From assembly GCF_036311985.1 (NCBI RefSeq), contig NZ_JAZDCJ010000019.1: DNA of 64,000 nucleotides; one strand, given 5' to 3'. A program made the translations under genes and the position numbers. Origin of the DNA: JAZDCJ01 sp036311985 (GTDB lineage Bacteria > Actinomycetota > Actinomycetes > Actinomycetales > Micrococcaceae). Shown here piece after piece: positions 38,105 through 46,259 of the stretch. The notes under the pieces are model-generated. The model searched no databases. It saw nothing but the letters and a program-made list of their open reading frames with translations, and was not told the DNA's origin. Numbering within the stretch: position 1 is the stretch's first letter; each line of letters opens with the position of its first letter.

Positions 38105-38524
38105 ATGCCCAGCATGATCTTCGTCAACCTGCCCACGCGCGACCTCGAGCGCTCCGACGCGTTCTACGGAGCGCTCGGCTTCACCAAGAACCCCGACTTC
38201 TCCGACGAGAACGCGAGCTCCTGGATGATCAGCGACTCGATCTTCGTCATGGTGCTCAAGGAGGCGTTCTACTCGTCGTTCCTGCGCGGCGGAGACGTCG
38301 CGGCGTTCGGCGAGGGATCCAAGCAGATGCTCAACGCGCTCTCCTGCGCCTCCGTGGAGGAGGTGGACCGGCTCGCCGAGACCGCGGCCGCCACCGGCGG
38401 CGCGATCTACCGCCAGCCCGCCGAGGAGGTGCCGGGAATGATGTACGGCGGCGCCGTGACGGACCCGGACGGCCACGTCTGGGAGCTCGCCTGGATGGAC
38501 TTCTCCGGCGGCGCTCCGCAGTAG
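38105..38524 (+). CDS. VOC/glyoxalase-fold family protein
   Basis: A 139-residue vicinal-oxygen-chelate protein: IFVNLPTRDLERSDAFYGALGFTKNPDFSDENASSWMISDSIFVMVL at the N-terminus and DPDGHVWELAWMDFS near the C-terminus. The set resembles lactoylglutathione-lyase-like proteins without a known substrate. ATG 38105 has GGAAAGGACC upstream. A single gene divergent from the GAF regulator. Confidence 0.82.
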   Translation: MPSMIFVNLPTRDLERSDAFYGALGFTKNPDFSDENASSWMISDSIFVMVLKEAFYSSFLRGGDVAAFGEGSKQMLNALSCASVEEVDRLAETAAATGGAIYRQPAEEVPGMMYGGAVTDPDGHVWELAWMDFSGGAPQ

Positions 38525-38546
38525 CGGGAACGACGCCGGAGCCCGG

Positions 38547-38714
38547 CTATCCCGTGCAGGCCTCGTTGGAGCAGCCGGCGTCGCGGGGGACCCAGTGCGC
38601 GTCCGAGGCGCCCTTGTCCTCCCAGACGATGTGCCGGTGCTGCCCGCAGCGTTCGCAGGCCGGTGCGACGTAGGACGCCTTCTCGGCGTCCGTGTAGGTG
38701 CGGTATTCGCCCAT
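38547..38714 (-). CDS. 55-residue Cys-rich protein, possible zinc ribbon
   Basis: A short protein, MGEYRTYTDAEKASYV..., with CERCGQHRH and later GCSNEAC, four cysteines in two pairs about 30 residues apart, as in a zinc ribbon. GGGAGG lies 5 nt before ATG 38714, and a -10 TAGAGT at 38751-38746 supports expression. I do not recognise a characterised family; small Micrococcaceae proteins of this type are hypothetical. Confidence 0.65.
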   Translation of the reverse strand: MGEYRTYTDAEKASYVAPACERCGQHRHIVWEDKGASDAHWVPRDAGCSNEACTG

Positions 38715-38867
38715 GACAACCTCCCGTGAATGGGTGCGTACCGCCACTCTAGGACTCCGCGTGCCCGAACGTAAGGGGCGCGGTGCGACGGCCGTGTAAG
38801 GTGGTGGACCAGGTGAGCCGGGAAGTCTGGTCGGCATGTTTCTTTGCCGAGCCCACCCGGGAGACCC

Positions 38868-40241
38868 ATGCCATCCACCGACCCCTCACCCCGCCCCGCA
38901 TCGCGTTCCGTCTTCCCGCTCCGCGGGAGCTACGCCGAGGCCCTCCGCGTCGGCGAGCTCCTGCGCCGCGAGACCGTCGGCGGGATCCTGCTCGTCGCGG
39001 CGGCCACCGCGGCCGTCGTCTGGGCCAATTCACCTTGGGCGGAGCACTACTTCGCCCTGAGGGACCTCGAGTTCGGCTACGCCCCCTGGCACCTGGAGCT
39101 GAGCGTCGGCGCCTGGGCGGCCGACGGGCTGCTCGCCGTGTTCTTCTTCCTCGTGGGCCTCGAGCTCAAGCGAGAGTTCGTGGCGGGGGAGCTGCGTGAT
39201 CCGCGCCGAGCCCTGGTGCCCGTGGCCGCCGCGTTGGGCGGCGTGGCGGTGCCCGCGCTGGTCTATGCGGCCGTCAACTGGTCCAACCCGGCGGGGCTGC
39301 GCGGCTGGGCGATCCCGGCCGCGACGGACATCGCGTTCGCGGTGGCGGTCCTGGCCATCATCGGCTCGCACTTGCCCTCCACGCTGCGGATCTTCCTGCT
39401 GACCCTCGCCGTCGTCGACGACCTCATCGCGATCGCGATCATCGCCGTCGCCTATACCTCCGAGCTGCAGCTCGCCCCGCTCGCCTGGGCCGTCCCGCCG
39501 CTGCTCCTCTACGCCTTCCTGGCGCAACGACACCGCACGTTCTTCCATGTGCGGCCGGGCGCGGCCTGGTTCCTGCTGCTGCCACTCGGCGCGGTGGTGT
39601 GGGCGCTGGTCCACGCCTCCGGGATCCACGCGACGATCGCCGGGGTCCTGTTGGGCTTCGCGGTCCCCGTGCTGCACCGCAAGAGGACGGCGGACGACGC
39701 CGGTGCCGGGCACCCCGGGGAGCCGGGACCCGGGCTGGCCGAGGTCTTCGAGCACCGCTTCCGCCCCCTGTCCGCGGGCTTCGCGGTCCCGGTCTTCGCG
39801 TTCTTCTCCGCCGGCGTCGCCATTGGCGGCTGGACGGGGTTCTCGGCCTCGCTCGCCGATCCGGTCGCGCTCGGGATCGTGGCCGGACTCGTCCTGGGCA
39901 AGCCGGTGGGCATCCTCGCCACCACGTGGCTCACGACCCGCCTGAGCCGCGCCTCGCTCGCGGAGGACATCCGCTGGGTGGACCTCGCCGGCGTCGGCCT
40001 CCTGGCAGGGATCGGCTTCACCGTGTCCCTGCTCGTGGCCGAACTCAGCTTCGGCGCCGGGACGCAGGAGAACGACCACGCAAAGGTCGCCATCTTCCTC
40101 GCCTCCCTCACCGCCGCGGGGCTCGCCGCGGCCGTGCTCTCCACCCGCAACCGCCGCTACCGCAAGATCGCGGAGGCCGAGGCGGTCGACGCCGACGAGG
40201 ACGGGATCCCCGATGTCTACCAAGAGGGAAACGGACGGTGA
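38868..40241 (+). CDS. nhaA: Na+/H+ antiporter NhaA
   Basis: A 457-residue antiporter with about 12 helices. The key segments are VGLELKREFVAGELRD, WAIPAATDIAFAVAVLA (Asp133 equivalent), LAVVDDLIAIAIIAV (the Asp163/Asp164 pair) and GFAVPVFAFFSAGV. It exports sodium in exchange for protons at alkaline pH. An insert (HRKRTADDAGAGHPGEPGPG, about 275-295) and an acidic tail, ADEDGIPDVYQEGNGR, make it longer than the Escherichia coli protein. ATG 38868 is used; an upstream TTG at 38844 is less likely. Confidence 0.93.
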   Translation: MPSTDPSPRPASRSVFPLRGSYAEALRVGELLRRETVGGILLVAAATAAVVWANSPWAEHYFALRDLEFGYAPWHLELSVGAWAADGLLAVFFFLVGLELKREFVAGELRDPRRALVPVAAALGGVAVPALVYAAVNWSNPAGLRGWAIPAATDIAFAVAVLAIIGSHLPSTLRIFLLTLAVVDDLIAIAIIAVAYTSELQLAPLAWAVPPLLLYAFLAQRHRTFFHVRPGAAWFLLLPLGAVVWALVHASGIHATIAGVLLGFAVPVLHRKRTADDAGAGHPGEPGPGLAEVFEHRFRPLSAGFAVPVFAFFSAGVAIGGWTGFSASLADPVALGIVAGLVLGKPVGILATTWLTTRLSRASLAEDIRWVDLAGVGLLAGIGFTVSLLVAELSFGAGTQENDHAKVAIFLASLTAAGLAAAVLSTRNRRYRKIAEAEAVDADEDGIPDVYQEGNGR

Positions 40242-40262
40242 ACGGCACGTAGACTCGGGGCC

Positions 40263-41381
40263 ATGCCCTACCGCGCGACCGCCCGTACCACTGCCTCCGC
40301 CGCAGGCCTGGCCGCCCTTCTGGCCCTCACCGCCTGCGGCTCCGACTATCCGCTCGGCGAGGAGCAACGCCGCGCGGCGGAAGCCAACTCCTCGGACCTC
40401 TCCGGCACCCTGACCGGCGTCGGATCCTCGGCCCAGGGTGCCGCGATGTCCGCCTGGATCGCCGACTTCACGTCCCTGAACCCCGACGTCAACATCCAGT
40501 ACTCCCCCGCCGGGTCCGGTGCCGGGAGGGCCGCGTTCCTGGCCGGCGGCGTGGCCTTCGCGGGCTCCGATGCATTCCTGGGCGAGGCGCAGATGGAGGA
40601 GGCCACGGGCTTCTGCGGGCCCGATGGCGCCGTCAACGTGCCCACCTACATCGCGCCCATCGCCCTCGCGTTCAACCTCCCCGGCATCCGGGAGGTCGAC
40701 CTGGACCCGGAGACCATCGCGAAGATCTTCAGCGGGGAGATCACCCACTGGCAGGACCCGGCGATCGCCGCGCTCAACGACGGCGTCGAGCTCCCGGACC
40801 TGCGCGTGAGCGCCGTGCACCGGGCCGACGACTCCGGCACCACGGAGAACTTCACCGAGTACCTGCACGAGACGGCGCCGAACCACTGGCCGCACGATCC
40901 CAGCGGTTCGTGGCCCGCAGCGGTCGCGGGCGAGAACGCCCAGGGCAACGCGGGCGTCATGAGCACGATCACCCGCACCGCGGGCGCGATCGGCTACGTC
41001 GACGATTCCGTGGTAGGCAGGGACTCCGGCAAGGCGCGGATCAAGGTCGGGGACGGCTTCGTGGCCGTCGGCGCCGACGCCGCGGGCCGGGCCGTCGCGG
41101 CATCCTCACCCGCCCCGGGCCGGGGCGAGGAGGACTTCGCGCTCCACCTGGACCGCACCACCACGGCGGAAGGCGCCTACCCGCTGGTCCTGGTCTCCTA
41201 CCAGATCTTCTGCCGCTCCTACGAGGACGCGGAGATGGCCGAGCTGGCGCGGGAATTCGGGCTCCATGCGCTCAGCGCCGACGGGCAGCAGATCGCGGCC
41301 GAGGCGGCCGGCAGCGCGCCCGTTCCCCGCGAACTCGCTCAGCGGGCATCGGCCGTGCTGGAGACGATCCACGCGCGGTAG
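40263..41381 (+). CDS. pstS: phosphate ABC transporter substrate-binding lipoprotein PstS
   Basis: A 372-residue lipoprotein (lipobox LTAC, Cys25) with the PstS fold: GVGSSAQGAAMSAWI, VNIQYSPAGSGAGRAAFL, FAGSDAFL, the phosphate-binding loop HRADDSGTTENFTEYL and GAIGYVDDS. It binds inorganic phosphate outside the membrane. The usual pstCAB genes are not adjacent, so it is either a stand-alone copy or serves a pst system elsewhere. TAGACT (40250-40255) ends 7 nt before ATG, a leaderless arrangement. Confidence 0.9.
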   Translation: MPYRATARTTASAAGLAALLALTACGSDYPLGEEQRRAAEANSSDLSGTLTGVGSSAQGAAMSAWIADFTSLNPDVNIQYSPAGSGAGRAAFLAGGVAFAGSDAFLGEAQMEEATGFCGPDGAVNVPTYIAPIALAFNLPGIREVDLDPETIAKIFSGEITHWQDPAIAALNDGVELPDLRVSAVHRADDSGTTENFTEYLHETAPNHWPHDPSGSWPAAVAGENAQGNAGVMSTITRTAGAIGYVDDSVVGRDSGKARIKVGDGFVAVGADAAGRAVAASSPAPGRGEEDFALHLDRTTTAEGAYPLVLVSYQIFCRSYEDAEMAELAREFGLHALSADGQQIAAEAAGSAPVPRELAQRASAVLETIHAR

Positions 41382-41388
41382 CGCTCCC

Positions 41389-42537
41389 TCAGTGCTTCGA
41401 GCGCTTCTTCATGTAGAAGTCGAAGGCCGCGGCGAGCGGGCGGTTGAGCGGGTAGTCCCACTCGCCCAGCGTCTGGACGACGTCGCAGCCCAGCGTCGCC
41501 TTGAACAGCGTCAGGCCCGCGAGGTGGTGCTCCTTGTCCAAGGTCGCGGAGACCCCGCCGTGGTCGAGGTAGTCGCAGCCCTCGGCGATCGAATCGCCCA
41601 GCATCCGGTGGATGAGCGCCTTGGGGGCGAAGAGCTTGCGCTCGGCCGCGCTGGAGGCACCGTAGACGTACCAGGCGCCGGACCCGCTGTGGACGCGGAT
41701 GGCCGCCGCGAGGTCGCGGCCCTCGTGGGAGGCGATGTAGAGCGTGCACCTCCCGGGGGCGTCGGCATTGAGCTCGGTGATCATGCGCGTGAAGTAGCCG
41801 GCCGGCCGGCCCGTGAATCCGTCGCGTTCTGCCGTTTCGCGGTAGAGCGCGTGGAAGCGCTCCACGCCCTCGGCACCCAGCGCCTCGACCTCGAGCGGGC
41901 CGGACGCGGCGCGCTTGGCCTCGCGGCGGGCGTTCTGGTTCATCTGGGCGAGGGCGCCGTCGAGGTCGAGACGGGAGCCGTCTGCCGCCACGAGCGGGAT
42001 GCGCGCCTGGAACTCGGGCTGGCCCGCGGCGAAGTCGACGCCGGCATCCTGCTTGCGCCAGCCGGCGGCGCGCAGCTGGGCGGCGACGAGGGGCGCCTGC
42101 GGGTCCTCCATCGCGGGATCGAGCTCACCCATCACCGCGTGGCCGCCGCCGGAGAGCGCCTTGCGGACGGCCGCGCCCTTCCAGCCGCGCTGCAGCAGGG
42201 GAACGCCCATGCGGACCAGGAAGACGCGATGGCGCTTGAAGTGCGCGAGCATCGGCGCGGCGACCTCGGCGACGGTGGCTGCCTCCCAGTCCAGGACGGG
42301 CGCCTCGGGCAGGTAGGCGAGGGTCCACTTCACCACCGGGGTGGGCCGGTGCAGGACCTGCGCCGTGCCGCGGAGGGCGCCTCCGGCGTCGTACCAGCCC
42401 AGGTGCTCGGCCCGCCAGTCCGCCTTGACGCGCGCCCAGGCCGGCAACTGGAGGAAGCTCGTTCCGGGGCGGTCCGCTATGAAGGAGCGGTGTTCGTCGA
42501 CGGTGATGGTGCGGACGGAGAACTGGTTGGCTGACAC
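41389..42537 (-). CDS. FemAB/FemX-family aminoacyltransferase
   Basis: A 382-residue protein with two GNAT-like lobes: SFLQLPAWARVKADWRAEHLGW at the start, ALAQMNQNARREAKRAAS in the helical region, and AAIRVHSGSGAWYVYGASS...LIHRMLGDSIAEGCDYLDHGGVS in the second lobe, as in FemX/MurM ligases that add residues to lipid II peptide bridges. Specificity is unknown. GTG 42537 is my choice; an in-frame GTG at 42561 is possible. It is divergent from csoR. Confidence 0.85.
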   Translation of the reverse strand: MSANQFSVRTITVDEHRSFIADRPGTSFLQLPAWARVKADWRAEHLGWYDAGGALRGTAQVLHRPTPVVKWTLAYLPEAPVLDWEAATVAEVAAPMLAHFKRHRVFLVRMGVPLLQRGWKGAAVRKALSGGGHAVMGELDPAMEDPQAPLVAAQLRAAGWRKQDAGVDFAAGQPEFQARIPLVAADGSRLDLDGALAQMNQNARREAKRAASGPLEVEALGAEGVERFHALYRETAERDGFTGRPAGYFTRMITELNADAPGRCTLYIASHEGRDLAAAIRVHSGSGAWYVYGASSAAERKLFAPKALIHRMLGDSIAEGCDYLDHGGVSATLDKEHHLAGLTLFKATLGCDVVQTLGEWDYPLNRPLAAAFDFYMKKRSKH

Positions 42538-42569
42538 GCGTGCCAGCTTAGCAACGGGCACCCTGCCTG

Positions 42570-42614
42570 ATACCCCCTAGGGGTACTTGACTTTATACCC
42601 CAGAGGGGTATGCT
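42570..42614 (+). promoter_or_regulatory. csoR promoter with two copper-operator palindromes
   Basis: Two palindromes, ATACCCCCTAGGGGTAC (42570-42586) and TATACCCCAGAGGGGTATG (42594-42612), match the G-tract/C-tract operators bound by CsoR. The -35 TTGACT (42587-42592) lies between them, and the -10 TATGCT (42609-42614) overlaps the second, spacer 16 bp. The -10 ends 6 nt before ATG 42621, so the mRNA is probably leaderless and repression blocks both RNA polymerase elements. The first palindrome also abuts the divergent femX-like gene. Confidence 0.85.
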
Positions 42615-42620
42615 CGAGGC

Positions 42621-42950
42621 ATGGAAAGCACGACGACGCCCGCCGATCCGCTGCGCGACCACGCCTACTCCGCGGACAAGGACGCCCTGCTCAAGCGGCT
42701 CAGCCGCATCGAGGGGCAGGTCCGCGGCATCGCGCGCATGGTGGACGAGGAGAAGTACTGCATCGACATCCTGACGCAGATCTCCGCCGTCAACGCGGCC
42801 CTGCACAAGGTGAGCCTCGGCCTGGTCGAGGAACACATCGCCCATTGCGTCGTCGGAGCCGCCCACGAATCCCAGGAAACCGGAAACCCGGACATCGTCA
42901 ACGACAAGGTCCGCGAGGCATCGGCCGCCATCGGCCGCCTGCTGCGCTGA
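42621..42950 (+). CDS. csoR: copper-sensing repressor CsoR
   Basis: A 109-residue DUF156-fold regulator. The Cu(I) ligands Cys47, His72 and Cys76 have the same spacing (25 and 4) as in Mycobacterium tuberculosis CsoR, and RLSRIEGQVRGIARMV is the DNA-binding helix. Cu(I) binding releases it from DNA, turning on copZ and copA downstream. First gene of the csoR-copZ-copA operon. Confidence 0.93.
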   Translation: MESTTTPADPLRDHAYSADKDALLKRLSRIEGQVRGIARMVDEEKYCIDILTQISAVNAALHKVSLGLVEEHIAHCVVGAAHESQETGNPDIVNDKVREASAAIGRLLR

Positions 42951-42966
42951 CCCCGGAAGGAACACC

Positions 42967-43194
42967 ATGAACAACACGCTCACCGTCAGCATCGACGGCA
43001 TGACGTGCGGCCACTGCGTCGCCTCCGTCACCGAGGAGATCAAGGCCATCAACGGCGTCGAGGACGTCACCGTGGAACTCAACGCGGGCGGCGTCTCCAC
43101 GGCCACCGTGGTCTCCGCCGGACCGCTCGACGAGGCCACGGTCTCCGAGGCCGTCGCCGAGGCCGGCTACACGGTGGTCGGCAACCACGCCTGA
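42967..43194 (+). CDS. copZ: copper chaperone CopZ (HMA domain)
   Basis: A 75-residue heavy-metal-associated domain with the copper site MTCGHC near residue 14 and the expected beta-alpha-beta pattern (NNTLTVSIDG...VEDVTVELNAGGVST...GYTVVGNHA). It carries Cu(I) to CopA. It follows csoR by 16 bp with GGAAGGAACACC before ATG. Confidence 0.92.
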   Translation: MNNTLTVSIDGMTCGHCVASVTEEIKAINGVEDVTVELNAGGVSTATVVSAGPLDEATVSEAVAEAGYTVVGNHA

Positions 43195-43238
43195 ACCGCG
43201 GCACCGCCCGGACACCCCCGAACGAAGGGAGCACCACC

Positions 43239-45527
43239 ATGAACACGGACACCACCGGCCCGGCCGCGCAGCCGCAGCCCGGCGGCCAGCGCGTCGTCGA
43301 GCTGGACATCCAGGGCATGACCTGCGCCTCCTGCGTGAACCGGGTGGAACGCAAGCTCGGCACGCTCGACGGCGTCGAGGCGCTCGTGAACCTGCCGCTC
43401 GAATCGGCCCGGGTCACCGTGCCGGCCCACGTCAGCGACCACGAACTCGTCGACACCGTCAATGCCGCCGGCTACCGCGCGAGCGTCAAGGCGGACCGGC
43501 ACCCGGCGGGGCACGAGGGCGGCGGACACGGGAACGACCACGACGCCGGCACGGACCACCTGGGCCACGGAGGCTCCGCCGAGGAGCTGAGGCCGCGCCT
43601 CGTCGTCGCCGCCGTCTTCACGCTCCCGCTCTTCGTCATCTCGATGATCCCGGGCGCCCAGTTCCCGCACTGGGGCTGGGTCGCCCTGGCCCTCGCCACG
43701 CCGGTGGTGCTGTGGTCCGGCTGGCCCTTCCACCGCGCCGCCGCGGTCAACGCGCGCCACGGCGCGTCCACGATGGACACGCTCGTGTCGATCGGCGTCC
43801 TGGCCGCCTACTTCTTCTCCGTGTGGCAGCTCGTCGCCGACCCGCAGCTCACGGCCCACGACGGGATGGCGGGCATGGACATGGACATGTCCGCCCACCA
43901 GCTCTACTTCGAGACCGCCGGCGTCGTCGCCACGTTCCTGCTGCTCGGCCGCTGGCTCGAGGCCCGCGCGAAGTCGCGCGCCGGGGACGCACTGAAGACG
44001 CTCCTGGACCTCGGGGCCAAGGAGGCCACGGTGCTCCGCGACGGGCGCGAAGTCCGGGTCCCCGCGGCGAACCTCGTGCCGGGCGAGACGCTCGTGGTCC
44101 GGCCGGGCGAGAAGATCGCCACCGACGGATACGTCCTCGACGGGCACTCCGCCGTCGACGCCTCGCTCATCACGGGCGAATCGGTACCGGTCGACGTCGG
44201 ACCCGACGACGCCGTCACGGGCGCCACGATCAACACCTCCGGCCGCCTCCTGGTCCGGGCCACCCGCGTGGGCCGGGACACGACGCTGGCCCAGATGGGG
44301 CGCCTGGTCTCGGAGGCGCAGACCGGCAAGGCGCCGATCGCCCGGCTCGCGGACCGCATCTCCTCCGTGTTCGTGCCGATCGTCCTGGTCATCGCCGTGG
44401 CCACGTTCATCGCCTGGATGGCCTTCGGCGGCGGCCTGCAGCCGGCGTTCACGGCGGCCGTGACCGTGCTCGTGATCGCCTGCCCGTGCGCCCTGGGCCT
44501 CGCGACGCCTGTGGGCCTGCTGGTCGGCACCGGCCGCGGCGCCCAGCTGGGCCTGCTGATCCGCGGCCCGCAGGTCCTCGAGGACACCCGCCGCGTGGAC
44601 ACCGTGGTGCTGGACAAGACCGGCACCGTGACCGCCGGCGAGCTGTCCCTGACCGGCACGCAGTCCTTCGGCACCCTCTCCCCCGAGCGCGTCCTGGAGC
44701 TCGCCGCGGCCGTCGAAGCGGGATCCGAGCACCCGATCGCCCGCGCCATCGTGGCCGCCGCCGGCGACACCGAGCCCGTCTCCGGTTTCGCCTCCACCCC
44801 AGGCGGCGGAGTGCGCGGCACGGTCGGCGGCAGCACCGTCGTCGTCGGCAAGGCCGCGTGGCTCGCCGGGAACGGAGCCGTACTCGCCCCGGAGCAGGCG
44901 GCGGCGCTCGCCGCCGCCCAGGCGGCGGGCACGACGGCGGTGCTGCTTGCCGTCGACGGCGAACCCGCCGGGCTGCTCCAGTTGCGCGACACCGTCAAGC
45001 CCGGCTCGAAGGCGGCGATCGAGCGGCTGCGCGCGCTCGGGCTGCGGCCCGTGCTGCTCACCGGCGACAACGAATCAGTGGCCCGCCAGGTGGCCGCCGA
45101 GGTCGGGATCGACCCGGACGCGGTGTTCGCCGAGGTGCTTCCCGAGGGCAAGGTCGACGCGGTGCGCACCCTGCAGGAAGCCGGCGCGGTCGTGGCGATG
45201 GTCGGCGACGGAGTCAACGACGCCCCCGCGCTCGCCCGGGCAGACCTCGGCATCGCCATGGGTTCCGGGACGGACGTGGCCATCGAGGCCGCGGACATCA
45301 CCGTCATGGGCAGCGAACTGGGACAGGTCGCGCAATCGATCGAGCTCTCGCGGCGGACCCTGCGCACCATCAAGGTCAACCTGTTCTGGGCGTTCCTCTA
45401 CAACACGCTCGGGATCCCCGTGGCCGCGCTCGGGCTGCTGAACCCGATGCTCGCCGGGGCCGCGATGGCCGCGAGCTCCGTGCTCGTGGTGGCCAACAGC
45501 CTCCGCCTGCGCCGCTTCGGCCGGTAG
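43239..45527 (+). CDS. copA: copper-exporting P1B-type ATPase CopA
   Basis: A 762-residue P-type ATPase. One N-terminal HMA domain carries Cys29/Cys32 (MTCASC); a His-rich linker (GHEGGGHGNDHDAGTDHLGHGG, about 88-109) follows, and the MDMDMS stretch near 210 is a second candidate metal-binding segment. Core motifs are TGESVPVD, the CPC metal site at Cys415-Pro-Cys417 (ACPCALG), phosphorylation Asp459 (DKTGT), SEHPIARAI and GDGVNDAP. It exports Cu(I) driven by ATP. Third gene of the operon, 44 bp after copZ. Confidence 0.95.
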   Translation: MNTDTTGPAAQPQPGGQRVVELDIQGMTCASCVNRVERKLGTLDGVEALVNLPLESARVTVPAHVSDHELVDTVNAAGYRASVKADRHPAGHEGGGHGNDHDAGTDHLGHGGSAEELRPRLVVAAVFTLPLFVISMIPGAQFPHWGWVALALATPVVLWSGWPFHRAAAVNARHGASTMDTLVSIGVLAAYFFSVWQLVADPQLTAHDGMAGMDMDMSAHQLYFETAGVVATFLLLGRWLEARAKSRAGDALKTLLDLGAKEATVLRDGREVRVPAANLVPGETLVVRPGEKIATDGYVLDGHSAVDASLITGESVPVDVGPDDAVTGATINTSGRLLVRATRVGRDTTLAQMGRLVSEAQTGKAPIARLADRISSVFVPIVLVIAVATFIAWMAFGGGLQPAFTAAVTVLVIACPCALGLATPVGLLVGTGRGAQLGLLIRGPQVLEDTRRVDTVVLDKTGTVTAGELSLTGTQSFGTLSPERVLELAAAVEAGSEHPIARAIVAAAGDTEPVSGFASTPGGGVRGTVGGSTVVVGKAAWLAGNGAVLAPEQAAALAAAQAAGTTAVLLAVDGEPAGLLQLRDTVKPGSKAAIERLRALGLRPVLLTGDNESVARQVAAEVGIDPDAVFAEVLPEGKVDAVRTLQEAGAVVAMVGDGVNDAPALARADLGIAMGSGTDVAIEAADITVMGSELGQVAQSIELSRRTLRTIKVNLFWAFLYNTLGIPVAALGLLNPMLAGAAMAASSVLVVANSLRLRRFGR

Positions 45528-45557
45528 CCCGGGCGCGGGGCGCGCTATCTTGGAGCC

Positions 45558-46259
45558 ATGCGCGTACTGGTGTGCGAGGACGACGACGGCGTGGCCCGCG
45601 GCCTCTCGCGCGCCCTGACCCGGGCCGGGTACCACGTGGTCCGCGCGGCCACCGTCGCCGACGCCTTCGAGCGGATCGCGGAGGGAGCCCCGGACATCGC
45701 GCTCGTCGACCTGGGCCTGCCCGACGGCTCCGGCACCGCCGTCGTCAAGGCCCTGCGCTCCCACCCCGCCACCGCCGTCATCGTCGTCACCGCCCACGGG
45801 CGGGAACAGGACCGGGTCGTCGGCCTGCGGGCCGGGGCCGACGACTACGTCGTCAAGCCGTTCAGCGTCGCCGAGCTCCTGGCACGCATCGAGGCCGTCT
45901 CCCGGCGCACCCTCGCCGCACGCGCGGCGACCGCCGCCCGCGACGGTGCCGAGCATCCCGTCGGCCCGCTCGTCCTCCGCACGGCGGCGCGGGAGCTGGT
46001 CGATGAGGCGGGCGCCGGCGTCGTACCCCTGACCGCCAAGGAATCGGCGATCCTCGCGCTCCTCGCCGCGAGCGGTGGGGAGGCGGTGCCCCGGGAGTTC
46101 CTCATCGAGTCGGTCTGGGAGACCGTGCCCGACGCCGGCGCGTCCCGCAGCCTCGACACCCACATGGCCGCCCTGCGCGCCAAGCTGCGCGGCTACGCCG
46201 TCATCACCACGATCCGGGGCCTCGGCTACCGGCTCGGCGACGCGGATCCCGCGCCATGA
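45558..46259 (+). CDS. OmpR-family response regulator (TctD-like)
   Basis: A 233-residue regulator: receiver 1-115 with Asp8/Asp9, phospho-acceptor Asp51 (IALVDLGLPDGSG) and Lys in DYVVKPF; winged-helix output 140-230 with LTAKESAILALLAASGGEAVPREFLIESVW and RSLDTHMAALRAKL...RGLGYRL. TATCTT ends 6 nt before ATG (leaderless style). It overlaps the kinase by 4 bp. The gene order with a TAXI protein and a dicarboxylate carrier argues for carboxylate control rather than copper, although it directly follows copA. Confidence 0.88.
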   Translation: MRVLVCEDDDGVARGLSRALTRAGYHVVRAATVADAFERIAEGAPDIALVDLGLPDGSGTAVVKALRSHPATAVIVVTAHGREQDRVVGLRAGADDYVVKPFSVAELLARIEAVSRRTLAARAATAARDGAEHPVGPLVLRTAARELVDEAGAGVVPLTAKESAILALLAASGGEAVPREFLIESVWETVPDAGASRSLDTHMAALRAKLRGYAVITTIRGLGYRLGDADPAP

